This document shows positions 1 to 8,072 of a stretch of 64,000 nucleotides of DNA, in pieces. Under the pieces are notes generated by a model, which was given only the letters and a program-made list of their open reading frames with translations, was not told the DNA's origin and did no database searches. Source of the DNA: CBDCGS01 sp965216915 (GTDB lineage Bacteria; Pseudomonadota; Alphaproteobacteria; UBA828); contig CBDCGS010000008.1 in assembly GCA_965216915.1 (NCBI GenBank), positions 267,759-331,758 of the forward strand, given 5' to 3'. The translations under genes were made by a program, and so were the position numbers. Positions within the stretch are counted from its first letter, which is position 1, and each line of letters opens with the position of its first letter.

Positions 1-396
1 TGGACGCCGCTCATGTTCCTGATCCTGCTCGCAGGGATGATGGGGGTGCCCGAGGACCAGATGAAGGCGGCGACGCTGCTCGGGGCCAACGCCTGGCAGC
101 GCTTTTGGCGCGTCGTCCTGCCGCGCATGAAGACGGTGATGATCATCGCGCTGGTGATCCGCACGATCGAGTGCATCAAGATCTTCGACATTCTCTATGT
201 CATGACCGGCGGCGGCCCCGGCACAGCCACCAAGTCGATCTCGGTCTACATCCTCGACTTGACCTTCAAGGACCTCGAATGGTCCTACGTCGCCGCGCTC
301 GGCCTCTTCATCCTGGTCTGCCTCAGCGTCTTCGCGGTGGTCGGCCTCATCCTCATGGCCCGCGCCCAACGCCGCCGCGAGATGACGCCGGCGTGA
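1..396 (+). CDS. Sugar-type ABC transporter permease, C-terminal part
   Basis: Inner-membrane permease of a carbohydrate ABC importer (MalF/UgpA type), cut by the left window edge; the frame is open from base 1. The visible 131 residues hold the EAA loop that docks on the ATPase (about residues 17-40, with 'AATLLGANAWQRFWRVVLP'), then a hydrophobic span, the periplasmic 'TGGGPGTATKSIS' stretch typical of sugar permeases, and a last membrane helix before a basic tail. The rest of the operon must lie to the left, because what follows is unrelated. The substrate cannot be told. The family call is firm. Confidence 0.9.
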   Translation, partial: WTPLMFLILLAGMMGVPEDQMKAATLLGANAWQRFWRVVLPRMKTVMIIALVIRTIECIKIFDILYVMTGGGPGTATKSISVYILDLTFKDLEWSYVAALGLFILVCLSVFAVVGLILMARAQRRREMTPA

Positions 397-435
397 GCGG
401 CGCGGCTCCGCCGGGTTGCATGGTCGGTCGGATCG

Positions 436-780
436 CTACCTCTTCAGGCACAAGACCTGATAGGCCACGGTGATTCTCGACGACCGCGGGTTGCCGAAGA
501 CAAACCTCCAACCGTCCGGGTTTCGTTGGTTGCTGGGTTCCATTTGTCCGGGGATCGCATCGGATCCGCTTCGATAGCCACCTGAAATCGCCAGATCACC
601 CCGATCGCAATGCGCCGTCACATTGCGGGCTTCGCGACCCGGTATGTCGACCCGCTTTTCGATCACGTAGGTTTCGGCCTGATGGGCCGAGGCCGGTTGA
701 ACCGATGCGAGGCCCGCTGAGATCAGCACGACCACCAAGGGGTATCCAACCAACGCACGCGCGTCTCGCAGATTGCCCAT
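436..780 (-). CDS. Secreted protein of unknown function
   Basis: A 114-residue protein with a likely Sec signal peptide: a hydrophobic core around residues 12-25, then 'ASAHQAE'. The mature part is about 85 residues, with two cysteines (in 'TAHCDRG' and 'VLCLKR') that could form a disulfide in the periplasm. A good ribosome-binding site (AAGGGAGAG) lies just upstream of the ATG, which supports the gene and its start. It is divergent from the secreted protein at 1029, with about 250 bases between them holding no other gene that I see. I do not recognise a family. Confidence 0.65.
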   Translation of the reverse strand: MGNLRDARALVGYPLVVVLISAGLASVQPASAHQAETYVIEKRVDIPGREARNVTAHCDRGDLAISGGYRSGSDAIPGQMEPSNQRNPDGWRFVFGNPRSSRITVAYQVLCLKR

Positions 781-1028
781 TTCGCTCTCCCTTGCTCAGC
801 TTGCGCGCATTGCCAGATGAAACCAAACGCGCCAAGGGCTCTCGGTCAAGAACGGAAAGGGGAGGGGGGCCGGCGCCTCGATCATCAACGCGTCGCGATG
901 CACCGTGTGAACGGCAAATGAACGTCCGCTTCAGCGAGCGTTCAGCGAGGCCCCGCCATCGTCCCGCTCGTCATCCACAAGAGGGAAGCAGTCGCCGTAG
1001 AGATACGGGACAAATAGGAGACGAGACA

Positions 1029-1613
1029 ATGGCAACAAAGCTTGGGAACACCGCTCGCGTCTTGGGCATGAGCATCGTGGCGCTGTCGGCAACGTCGGCG
1101 TTTGCGCCAGGCATCTCCGCCGCTGATCCGGAGTTGACCGTGGTGGTCGATGTTGTTCGCGGTATCGGCACATTCGATCATCGAGAAGGATCATCGGCCG
1201 GCGGCCCGGAAAAGGACCCTGACTTCTATTCGGTGGTGACGATCGATGGCGCCCGCCACAAATCCCTGACCGTTCGGAACCGGGTTCGGTCCAATCCGGC
1301 TTGGCGGTTCACGAAGTCGGTGACCCGCCGGACCGTGCCGATCGTGGTTGAGCTTCGGGAGGAAGACTACCGAGGTGCTCGCCTGGTCGGGCAGGATGCC
1401 ACCCCGAGCACGCGCGTTGACATCAACCCGCGTGCGGGAAAGCGGCGCTTGCGCTTGAATCTGGATACGCACGATTGCCGCTTGACCGGCGAAAGCAATC
1501 GGGTCATCCCGGCGGTACTCACAGACAACGGCTGTGGGTTTCGCTTCAAGAAAACGGGCAACAATCCAAGGAAAGGTGCGGAGGTCGTCATGAGTGTCAC
1601 ATTTCGCCGGTGA
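1029..1613 (+). CDS. Secreted C2-like domain protein
   Basis: A 194-residue exported protein. I chose the ATG at 1029 because AGGAG sits about 9 bases upstream and a clean signal peptide follows (hydrophobic core at residues 10-25, 'GISAADP' near the cleavage site). An upstream extension of the same frame has no export signal and low-complexity arginine-rich content. The mature region reads like a calcium-binding C2-type beta sandwich: 'ELTVVVDVVRGI', then 'DPDFYSVVTIDG', then 'VELREEDY' and 'VDINPRAGKRRLRLNLD'. Acidic residues at the expected loop positions are partly kept. The C2 assignment is an inference from pattern; the cellular role is unknown. Confidence 0.7.
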   Translation: MATKLGNTARVLGMSIVALSATSAFAPGISAADPELTVVVDVVRGIGTFDHREGSSAGGPEKDPDFYSVVTIDGARHKSLTVRNRVRSNPAWRFTKSVTRRTVPIVVELREEDYRGARLVGQDATPSTRVDINPRAGKRRLRLNLDTHDCRLTGESNRVIPAVLTDNGCGFRFKKTGNNPRKGAEVVMSVTFRR

Positions 1614-1667
1614 CATCCCCTCTCGCGGAGAGCCCACCGTCCGCGCCGACAGGAAGGAGTTGATCTC

Positions 1668-1961
1668 GTGAATGCCCCGAGCCCCGTCGTGCGCGGCCAT
1701 GTGACACGTCTCTTTCGTCCGACCGAGCGCGATGCGGTGCTGCAGCTGCTGCAGAGAGACTGCGGCGCGGCGCTGCCCGGCGCGGAGCACGCGCCGCCGG
1801 AATTTTTCGAGCGGATCCACTGTGCCGTGCTGAAGCTGAGCGCGGGGCGCATGGACAAGCTTCGCGATGCCATCGCTCTGGCCCAGACCGACTGGCGTGA
1901 TCTTTTGGTCGCGGCAGGTTTTTCTGCAGACGTCCAGGCACACAGCACGTGGACCGGGTGA
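1668..1961 (+). CDS. Small conserved-looking hypothetical protein
   Basis: A 97-residue soluble protein with a GTG start preceded by AAGGAG 8 bases upstream, which fixes the start. It is mostly helical by composition, with a C-terminal part 'RMDKLRDAIALAQTDWRDLLVAAGF' (quoted in part) resembling small cytosolic domains that end in a tryptophan-containing helix. There is no signal peptide or membrane span. It lies 54 bases downstream of the C2-like gene in the same direction and may be co-transcribed. No function is recognised. Confidence 0.6.
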   Translation: MNAPSPVVRGHVTRLFRPTERDAVLQLLQRDCGAALPGAEHAPPEFFERIHCAVLKLSAGRMDKLRDAIALAQTDWRDLLVAAGFSADVQAHSTWTG

Positions 1962-2155
1962 CCGGCCGGTGGTCCCTGTCGTGAGCGGAACCGCAGGAGC
2001 GCCGGCCGGCTGCGGGGTGTCGTCGGACGCGGGCTGACGCACCCGAATTCTCCTTGCCGCCTGCCGGCCATCGCCGCCAGACTCCGTTGCCTGGGCAACT
2101 TGCGGCCGGCGCGCGCACAGCGCGTGGGTCGCTGAAAACGGAAAGGGCGAACGCG

Positions 2156-2965
2156 GTGCCTCGGTTCGAGCGACTTCTGATCACCGGCGCGGCCGGCAAC
2201 CTGGGCGACGTGCTGCGGCGCGGCTTGGTGCCGCTCGCGACGACGCTGCGGCTCAGCGACCGCGAGCCCATGGGCGCGGCGGCGCCGCACGAGGAACTCG
2301 TGCCTGCCGAGCTTGGCGACTTCGACGCCGTGATGGCGATGGTGGCGGGGTGCGATGCGGTGGTTCACTTCGGCGCCGCGCCCGGTGAGCGGCCGTGGGC
2401 CGAGATCCTCGACTCATCGATCAAGGGCGGCTACCACGTCTACGAGGCGGCGCGCCGGCATGGCATCAAGCGCATCGTCTATGCGAGCTCGATCCACGCC
2501 GTCGGCTACGCGCGCCGCGAGGCGGGCGCCGACACCGATACGCCGCACCGTCCGAATTCGCTCTACGGGGTCTCGAAATGCTTCGTCGAGGATTTGGCGA
2601 AGCTCTACTTCGACAAGTTCGGCATCGAGTCCGCGTGCCTCAGGATCAACACCTGCAACGCCGAACCGCTCGACCGTCGTCACCTCGCGACCTGGCTGAG
2701 CCACGACGATCTCGTGCGCCTCGTCACGCGTTGTCTGCTCGCCGAGCGCATCGGCCACACGGTGGTCTACGGCATCTCCGACAATGTCGAGGCCTTCTTT
2801 TCCAACCAAAAGGCGGCGCACCTCGGTTATCGCCCGCGCGACAGCGCGGAGGCCTATCGCGCCGCGGTCGAGGCCAAGGTCCCGCCCGGCGATCCGTTCG
2901 ACCCGACGATCGAGTTTGTCGGCGGGTTTATGTGCGGCCTCGGCCACCCGGACGACGAAGCCTGA
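2156..2965 (+). CDS. Uronate dehydrogenase-like NAD-dependent epimerase/dehydratase
   Basis: A 269-residue short-chain (extended SDR) enzyme. The NAD-binding motif 'TGAAGNLG' is at residues 8-15, the catalytic serine is in 'YASSIHAVGY', and the Tyr-x3-Lys pair is in 'LYGVSKCFVEDLAKLYFDKF' (first part quoted). The middle and C-terminal halves ('LATWLSHDD', 'LGYRPRDSAEAYR') match the layout of bacterial uronate dehydrogenases, which oxidise D-galacturonate or D-glucuronate to the aldarolactone with NAD. The GTG at 2156 was chosen because it directly precedes the Rossmann strand; the ribosome-binding site is weak. Together with the sugar permease at the left edge it suggests sugar-acid catabolism. 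A related sugar epimerase remains possible. Confidence 0.8.
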   Translation: MPRFERLLITGAAGNLGDVLRRGLVPLATTLRLSDREPMGAAAPHEELVPAELGDFDAVMAMVAGCDAVVHFGAAPGERPWAEILDSSIKGGYHVYEAARRHGIKRIVYASSIHAVGYARREAGADTDTPHRPNSLYGVSKCFVEDLAKLYFDKFGIESACLRINTCNAEPLDRRHLATWLSHDDLVRLVTRCLLAERIGHTVVYGISDNVEAFFSNQKAAHLGYRPRDSAEAYRAAVEAKVPPGDPFDPTIEFVGGFMCGLGHPDDEA

Positions 2966-3051
2966 CCAGCGAGAGGACGCCGGCAAAGCCGATGCCCGCG
3001 AGCGCGAGCGTGCCGGGCGCCGCAACGCCCACAACATTCCGGAGGATCGCA

Positions 3052-3141
3052 GTGCCGCACGCCGTCCGCACCGACGGGCGCCGCATCACGTGCGCGACGA
3101 TGGAGGAGAAGGGCAACGAGTTCGACATCGTGACGTTCTAG
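3052..3141 (+). CDS. Possible 29-residue peptide or gene remnant
   Basis: A very short open frame with a GTG start preceded by a strong GGAGG 7 bases upstream, ending in 'EEKGNEFDIVTF'. The composition is protein-like rather than random for this G+C level. It follows the uronate-dehydrogenase-like gene by 86 bases. It could be a real small protein, the tail of a decayed gene, or chance. No family is recognised. Confidence 0.25.
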   Translation: MPHAVRTDGRRITCATMEEKGNEFDIVTF

Positions 3142-3299
3142 GCGGGGCGCTAACGGTCTCAGGTCGCGGCCGGCCGGCCCCGCGGGCCTGCACGGACTCC
3201 CACCGGCGACCGAGCGAACGTCGCGGTGCCGCTCGTGTCCCCGCTCCGCCGGTGCAGGCCTGCCGAGGAGGGTGCTGGCAGCGTAGGACAAAACCGGGC

Positions 3300-3511
3300 T
3301 AGGCGTTTGGAAACATCAATAGAGTTGCTGTAAGGCAGTTCAAGCCCATATCGCACGATCGTATCACAAAACAACAATATTGGTGCGTGCACTTACATAT
3401 CGGATTTGGCGTATTTCACTGCTAATGTGATCCCTGTCACGGCGGCCAACGCGCTGCTCGGCATAGTTAACAATATTGATTCAACGGTAACTCACTTGGG
3501 GAGACACGCTG
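3300..3511 (+). promoter_or_regulatory. AT-rich upstream region with CRP/FNR-type site
   Basis: The 370 bases between the short frame ending at 3141 and the gene at 3512 hold no other convincing gene; from about 3300 on the composition turns AT-rich. A TGTGA-N6-TCACG dyad lies at 3426-3441, close to the CRP-family consensus. The 10-mer AACAATATTG occurs twice, at 3373-3382 and 3469-3478. The gene's ribosome-binding site (GGGGAG) is at the right end. A regulated promoter for the exported peptide is inferred; no exact -35/-10 pair was settled. Confidence 0.45.
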
Positions 3512-3865
3512 ATGAGACTCAAGACATGTGCGGTTGCAGCCATTTTGGCGGTGGCGGTTGCTGGCGGCTCGGCCCACGCGGCCGATGATTTTTCGACGCT
3601 GAACGCGGTGCCGGGCGCGCCGTTGACCGCGGGGGAGATGGGGGAGGTCGTCGGCATGGCGTCGCTGACGCTCGCAACCCCAACGACCACGTGCACGACG
3701 CTCACATGCACCCAAAGGCTTTCGACGAGCAGCTTCAGCACCTCATCGTCGTTCAACATCTCGGGCGGTCTCGCCCTTCCGCACCCGGCCTGCCCCGGGA
3801 CGGTTTGCGGCAAGAGCGGGAAGGGAAAGCTGATCGGCTGGTCCGCGAGCGGTCCCGCCCTTTAG
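3512..3865 (+). CDS. Small exported Ser/Thr-rich peptide
   Basis: A 117-residue precursor with a clear Sec signal peptide (residues 1-23, 'GGSAHAADDF' at the cleavage site) and a good GGGGAG ribosome-binding site. Just after the signal comes 'FSTLNAVPGAPLTAGEMGEVVGM', whose core (Phe-x2-Leu, then Pro-Leu-Thr-x2-Glu-Met-x2-Val) resembles the short leader-like motif seen in many small alphaproteobacterial and cyanobacterial exported peptides. The rest is rich in Ser and Thr, has four cysteines (two in 'TTCTTLTCTQ', two in 'PACPGTVCGK') and little charge. It is monocistronic, with its own upstream region and terminator. Its function is unknown; a surface, signalling or antimicrobial peptide is possible. 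Confidence 0.65.
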   Translation: MRLKTCAVAAILAVAVAGGSAHAADDFSTLNAVPGAPLTAGEMGEVVGMASLTLATPTTTCTTLTCTQRLSTSSFSTSSSFNISGGLALPHPACPGTVCGKSGKGKLIGWSASGPAL

Positions 3866-3922
3866 GCCGTGTCAGGCGGCTCCTCGAGGCTCTTCGCCGC
3901 CGGGGCCGAAGCTTGAGAGCGA

Positions 3923-3951
3923 GAAGGGGGTGCAGATCAGGCACCCCTTTC
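3923..3951 (+). terminator. Intrinsic terminator after the exported-peptide gene
   Basis: An 11-base arm GAAGGGGGTGC pairs with GCACCCCTTTC (one G-U pair) around a 7-base loop and is followed by TTT. It lies 57 bases after the stop codon at 3865. Confidence 0.7.
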
Positions 3952-4123
3952 TTTGCCGAGCCAATTGTCGGGTTCGCCCGGCACGTGTTGTTCAAAGTCC
4001 ACTGGTCACACGACGGGGGTCCATTGAAGAGCCAACCCGGTGTGGGTTGTTACCACCAACGATCGGCGCTCCGCGGCGGACGCTGGCGGCCTTTGGGATG
4101 TTCAAAGACCCTGCATTCGGCCG

Positions 4124-6061
4124 CTAACGTCGCGCGGCGGAAGGCACCCGCGGTTGACGATCGGCGCTCCTCGACGGCGGCAGCCACCGTTCGAGGATCG
4201 ATTGCAATGACGCGAGGTCGAACGGCTTCGAAAGGAAATCGTCCATACCCACCCCGAGGCAACGCTGCCGGTCCTCCTCCAAAACGTGCGCGGTCAAGGC
4301 GATGATCGGGATGCGTCCGCCGGTGCCTTTCTGCTTTTCCTGGGTTCGGATCATCGCGGTCGTTTCGAGGCCATCCATTTGCGGCATCTGACAATCCATC
4401 AGAATCAGATCCAACGGCGCGGCCTTCCATTTCTCGAACGCATCGAGCCCGTCGATCGCCACGATGACGTCGCAGCCGAGCTGCGACAGAGCCTCGCACG
4501 CGACCTCTTGATTCACGGCGTTGTCTTCCGCCAGCAACACCGTCGCGCTGAACAGGGTGTCCGCGCCCTTTTCGCCGTCCGCCGCGCCGTCGGGCTCCGT
4601 GGGGGCGTGCTCGGTCGCGATCGGAAAGGCCACACTGAGGACGAACGTCGAACCCCGACCGACCTCGCTTCGCGCCTCGATCCGCCCGCCCATCGCGTCA
4701 GCAAGGCCGGCGACGATCGCCAAACCGAGGCCGGTTCCACCGTAGCGGCGCGACGTGGAGCTGTCGGCTTGCTCGAAGGGTTCGAACAAACGGTCGAGCT
4801 GAGCTTGCTCTATTCCGACACCCGTGTCTTCGACTTCGAATGTGAGCGAAATACACTCGTCGTTTTGCGCGATGGTGGTGGTACGGATGTCGACGCGTCC
4901 CCCGCCATTGGTGAATTTGACCGCGTTGCTCACCAAGTTGGTGAGAATTTGCCGCAGGCGCGTCGGGTCGCCGCTCACGGCACGTGGCAAATCATCTGAA
5001 AAGGTGGCTGCGAGCAGAACCGATCGGGCGCTTGCCGTCTCGGCGAATAGCTCAACGACGTCTGTGACGGCCGAGCGCAAATCGAAGGGCACGTTTTCCA
5101 GAACCACCTTTCCGACCTCGATCTTGGAAAGGTCCAATATGTCGTTGATGACGGTCATGAGGGTCTGGCCGGACCCGCGAATGATTTGCACGCGGCGGCT
5201 TTGGCTCGCGGACAGGTCAGATTGCGCGAGCAGCTCGGCCATGCCGAGCACACCGTTCAACGGTGTGCGGATCTCGTGGCTCATGTTCGCGAGGAACTGC
5301 GACTTGGCGCGCGCCGCCGCTTCGGCTTGGTTCTTCGCAACGGCGAGCTCTTGCTCGATTTGATCCCGCCTGACGAGCTCGCGACTCAGCTCGTGGCGGA
5401 GGCGCATATTGCTGACGAGCGTCCGGTTGCTGCGTTTGGTGAGCGAAAAGAGCACCCCGACGAAAACCACACAGAGAATGCCGAGCGGCGTCAAGAACTC
5501 GTCACCGGTCAGCAGCATCATTGCGGCGAAAGGGAGCGCCATGAGCGCCACACCAAGCAGAGCGGCCGGTGCATAGGCGTTGAGAAGCGACTGGTTCGCG
5601 GCGGCGACGCTCAGCAACATGATCGCGAGGAAGCTCAATTGGTGCGGTGAGTCCGCCGCAAAGAAAATGATCCCCGCGCTGCCCCAAATCGCGGCTTGAG
5701 CGGCCGCCAACACAGTAAAGAGCAGCAGACCTCGCCGTGGGTCGTGTTGCATCCAGCCCCGATGTTTCATTCCGCGCCACAACACGAAACGAGCCACGTT
5801 GCTTGCGACGATGGCCGCGAGCCAGCCGGCCATCGCCACACTCGCGGCGACATCCCAGAAAACCCACGCCACCATCGCCGCGACGATCATTCCGCCGATG
5901 CCGCTCGAGGGCCATTGGCGGACGAGCTCGTCCAGTTGATCCCGCGCGGTATCGAGGGCGGAACGGGCGTCGGGCCTTGGCGTGGTCAAGGGAGAGGCTG
6001 CCATCAAAGCATTGGAGGGTGTCGAGTGGGATCGGGGGCTGATTTGCCCCGATCCCGCCAC
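4124..6061 (-). CDS. Hybrid sensor histidine kinase with membrane sensor
   Basis: A 645-residue two-component kinase. About six membrane helices occupy residues 52-210, with no sizeable periplasmic loop, so it probably senses within or near the membrane. A short coiled segment leads to the HisKA domain with phospho-acceptor His262 ('MSHEIRTPLNG'), then the ATPase domain with N box ('SNAVKF'), 'DTGVGI' and 'GTGLGLAI', then a C-terminal receiver with phospho-acceptor Asp556 ('ILMDCQMPQMDG') and 'KPFD'. The start is a GTG at 6061; an ATG at 6004 is an alternative. No response regulator is adjacent, so a separate Hpt or regulator would complete the relay. Confidence 0.9.
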   Translation of the reverse strand: MAGSGQISPRSHSTPSNALMAASPLTTPRPDARSALDTARDQLDELVRQWPSSGIGGMIVAAMVAWVFWDVAASVAMAGWLAAIVASNVARFVLWRGMKHRGWMQHDPRRGLLLFTVLAAAQAAIWGSAGIIFFAADSPHQLSFLAIMLLSVAAANQSLLNAYAPAALLGVALMALPFAAMMLLTGDEFLTPLGILCVVFVGVLFSLTKRSNRTLVSNMRLRHELSRELVRRDQIEQELAVAKNQAEAAARAKSQFLANMSHEIRTPLNGVLGMAELLAQSDLSASQSRRVQIIRGSGQTLMTVINDILDLSKIEVGKVVLENVPFDLRSAVTDVVELFAETASARSVLLAATFSDDLPRAVSGDPTRLRQILTNLVSNAVKFTNGGGRVDIRTTTIAQNDECISLTFEVEDTGVGIEQAQLDRLFEPFEQADSSTSRRYGGTGLGLAIVAGLADAMGGRIEARSEVGRGSTFVLSVAFPIATEHAPTEPDGAADGEKGADTLFSATVLLAEDNAVNQEVACEALSQLGCDVIVAIDGLDAFEKWKAAPLDLILMDCQMPQMDGLETTAMIRTQEKQKGTGGRIPIIALTAHVLEEDRQRCLGVGMDDFLSKPFDLASLQSILERWLPPSRSADRQPRVPSAARR

Positions 6062-6320
6062 GACCTTAGAGGCAGCCGATTACCAATCGATTTAGTCTCT
6101 TGGCCGGCTGAGCAGTTCCCCGCGTTGGTTCGCGCAGGAGCCGATGATCAGGCGCCTAAGGCGATAGAGGCAGAGGCCAGAGATCGATTCGGCCATCGCA
6201 CGGCCAATCGGAACGCGAGCGCGAAGCCTTCAAATGGGACCCAATTCGTGGGGCCAGGCATGGCCGCTGAGCCCGAGCGTGGCCAATTATCATGAGGGAA
6301 CAACATGATATCGGGAAGAT

Positions 6321-6396
6321 TGGCGTCCCCACGGGGACTCGAACCCCGGTTTCCGGCGTGAGAGGCCGGTGTCCTAGGCCACTAGACGATGGGGAC
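6321..6396 (-). tRNA. tRNA-Glu (anticodon CUC)
   Basis: Read on the minus strand, the 76 bases fold as a full cloverleaf. The acceptor GTCCCCA pairs with TGGGGAC, the D arm contains 'AGTGG', and the anticodon stem CCGGC/GCCGG carries the loop CTCTCAC, giving anticodon CUC (codon GAG). The T arm holds GGTTCGAGTCC and the CCA end is encoded (6321-6323). The 260 bases between it and the kinase start at 6061 show no gene. Confidence 0.97.
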
Positions 6397-6532
6397 TCGC
6401 CTGAGCGCGTCAATTAAGCGCAAATATCGCACAAATTCAACAGGCTGGCGGTCCGCATTAACCGTTCCTCAAGCGCGTTGTGGTGGACTCGTTGCGGGCG
6501 AATACGCGCCCTCGCGAACGAGGCCTTTGCCA

Positions 6533-8053
6533 ATGCGCATTTTCGGGAGCCCTGAGCAACGCGGCGTACCGGCCGGTAGCCAGCTCATCTACAGCATCGC
6601 CGTGGTCACCGGCCTCAGCCTGTTCCTCGCGCTTGGTAGCGGCTGTGCCCTCTACCCCGACGCCAAGCAGTGGGTCAAGGAAGCCACCGTCGGCAAGGAC
6701 GTGCCGAGCGACCAAGAGCTCGTCGAGAAATCCGAGGTCGCGATCGAGCACAACGACTATTCGCTCGCCGAGATCTATCTCGACGCCGCGCTCCAGGTGA
6801 ACCCCACCAACCCCTTCGCGCTCACCAATCTCGGCATCGTCTACAAGAACACAGGCCGGGAGGCGGAGGCCCGCGCGCTCTTCACCGAGGTGATCCGCGA
6901 GGGCTCGATGGCGATCGCCGACGAGCATGGCGACGTCGAGGAGCGCAAGACTGTGGTGCTGAAGGCCGCCGAGCAGCTCGCTCAGCTCGATCGCGTGGTG
7001 GTCGCCGACACCATGCGCGGCCTGCTCGACCCGGTGCCGACCGCGATCCCGGCGCATCCGGTGCACAACCTCCAATCCGATTGGCGCGAGCGCATGGACA
7101 CGCGGATCGCCATCCTGCAGGACCTTCGCGCCCGCCAATACATCACCGAGGACGAGCTCGTCGCGCGCGTCGGCGGCGCCTGGCTCAAGGCCCATGCCGA
7201 GCCCGCGCCGAACCCGGACGACGTGCTGCAGCGTCTCAATCTGCTCGAATCCATGCAGCGCCGCGGCCTGCTCGCGCCGAGCGCCTATGCCGTCGAGCGC
7301 GCGCGCATCCTCGATGCGCTGGCGCCCGTGAAGGCGCTGCCCGAGACCGAGATGCTGGCGCGCGCCGCGCGCGCCCACGATGCGCAGCGCCATTTCGTCG
7401 CCGCCTCGCCGCCGCTCGCCGTCAGCGCCGAGCCGATGGCGCCCATGTCCGCCGATCCGGCGCTCGCCAATGCGGCACCGATGCGCCACGACGCCCACGC
7501 CACCACACTGCCCCCCGCGCCGCCCAAGCCCCGCTGGGCCGATGGCGGCGGCGCTGCGGGACCGGCGCACGCGCCCGAACTGCCGATGGCGACCGGCGGT
7601 GAGATGGCCGCGCACGGCGCGCAGGACGGCCATGCCGCGCCGATGCACGAGGCGCCCGGCAACCCGATGATCCACCAGGCTTCGCTGCGCGCAGGCGAGG
7701 AGGGGCCAGGCGAGGAGAGGTATGGGGCGGCCGCGGCCGGCGGTCATGAGAGCTCGCTGCCTGCCTCCGTACAGGAGCGCATTCGCGACATCCTGCCACC
7801 CGACCACGGCCCGCTGGTGCATCTCGCCTCCTACCGCACCGAGCAGGGCGCCCGGAAGGCATGGGACAACCTGGTGCGCACCAACGGCGACCTGCTTCAA
7901 GGGGTTCCGCCGATGATCCAGCGCGTCGACCTCGGGCCGGGCCAAGGCGTGCACTACCGCGTGCATGGCGGCCCGATCGCCGATCCAGCCGCGGCCGAGG
8001 CGCTCTGCGCCAAGTTCCGCGCACGCAACCTGTTCTGCGCGGTCTCCGGATAG
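6533..8053 (+). CDS. TPR protein with C-terminal SPOR domain, probable lipoprotein
   Basis: A 506-residue envelope protein. The open frame extends upstream into the tRNA gene, so I place the start at the ATG at 6533, ahead of a hydrophobic segment (residues 19-38) ending in 'ALGSGCALYP', a weak lipobox or membrane anchor. Residues about 60-140 form tetratricopeptide-like repeats ('NPTNPFALTNLGIVYKNTGR'). The centre (about residues 280-430) is Ala/Pro/His-rich and probably disordered. The end is a SPOR-like domain ('GPLVHLASYRTEQGARKAW' through 'FRARNLFCAV'), which in known families binds denuded peptidoglycan at division sites. A role in cell-wall or division biology is inferred. Confidence 0.8.
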   Translation: MRIFGSPEQRGVPAGSQLIYSIAVVTGLSLFLALGSGCALYPDAKQWVKEATVGKDVPSDQELVEKSEVAIEHNDYSLAEIYLDAALQVNPTNPFALTNLGIVYKNTGREAEARALFTEVIREGSMAIADEHGDVEERKTVVLKAAEQLAQLDRVVVADTMRGLLDPVPTAIPAHPVHNLQSDWRERMDTRIAILQDLRARQYITEDELVARVGGAWLKAHAEPAPNPDDVLQRLNLLESMQRRGLLAPSAYAVERARILDALAPVKALPETEMLARAARAHDAQRHFVAASPPLAVSAEPMAPMSADPALANAAPMRHDAHATTLPPAPPKPRWADGGGAAGPAHAPELPMATGGEMAAHGAQDGHAAPMHEAPGNPMIHQASLRAGEEGPGEERYGAAAAGGHESSLPASVQERIRDILPPDHGPLVHLASYRTEQGARKAWDNLVRTNGDLLQGVPPMIQRVDLGPGQGVHYRVHGGPIADPAAAEALCAKFRARNLFCAVSG

Positions 8054-8072
8054 GCACGTCCGGGCGCGCTGC

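Noticed and set aside
6184..6211. Imperfect hairpin between the kinase gene and tRNA-Glu as a terminator.
   Set aside because: One-base bulge, modest stem and no T-run in either direction.
6321..6396. tRNA-Glu as an integration site for a mobile element.
   Set aside because: No integrase, no direct repeat of the tRNA 3' end and no compositional change were found on either side.
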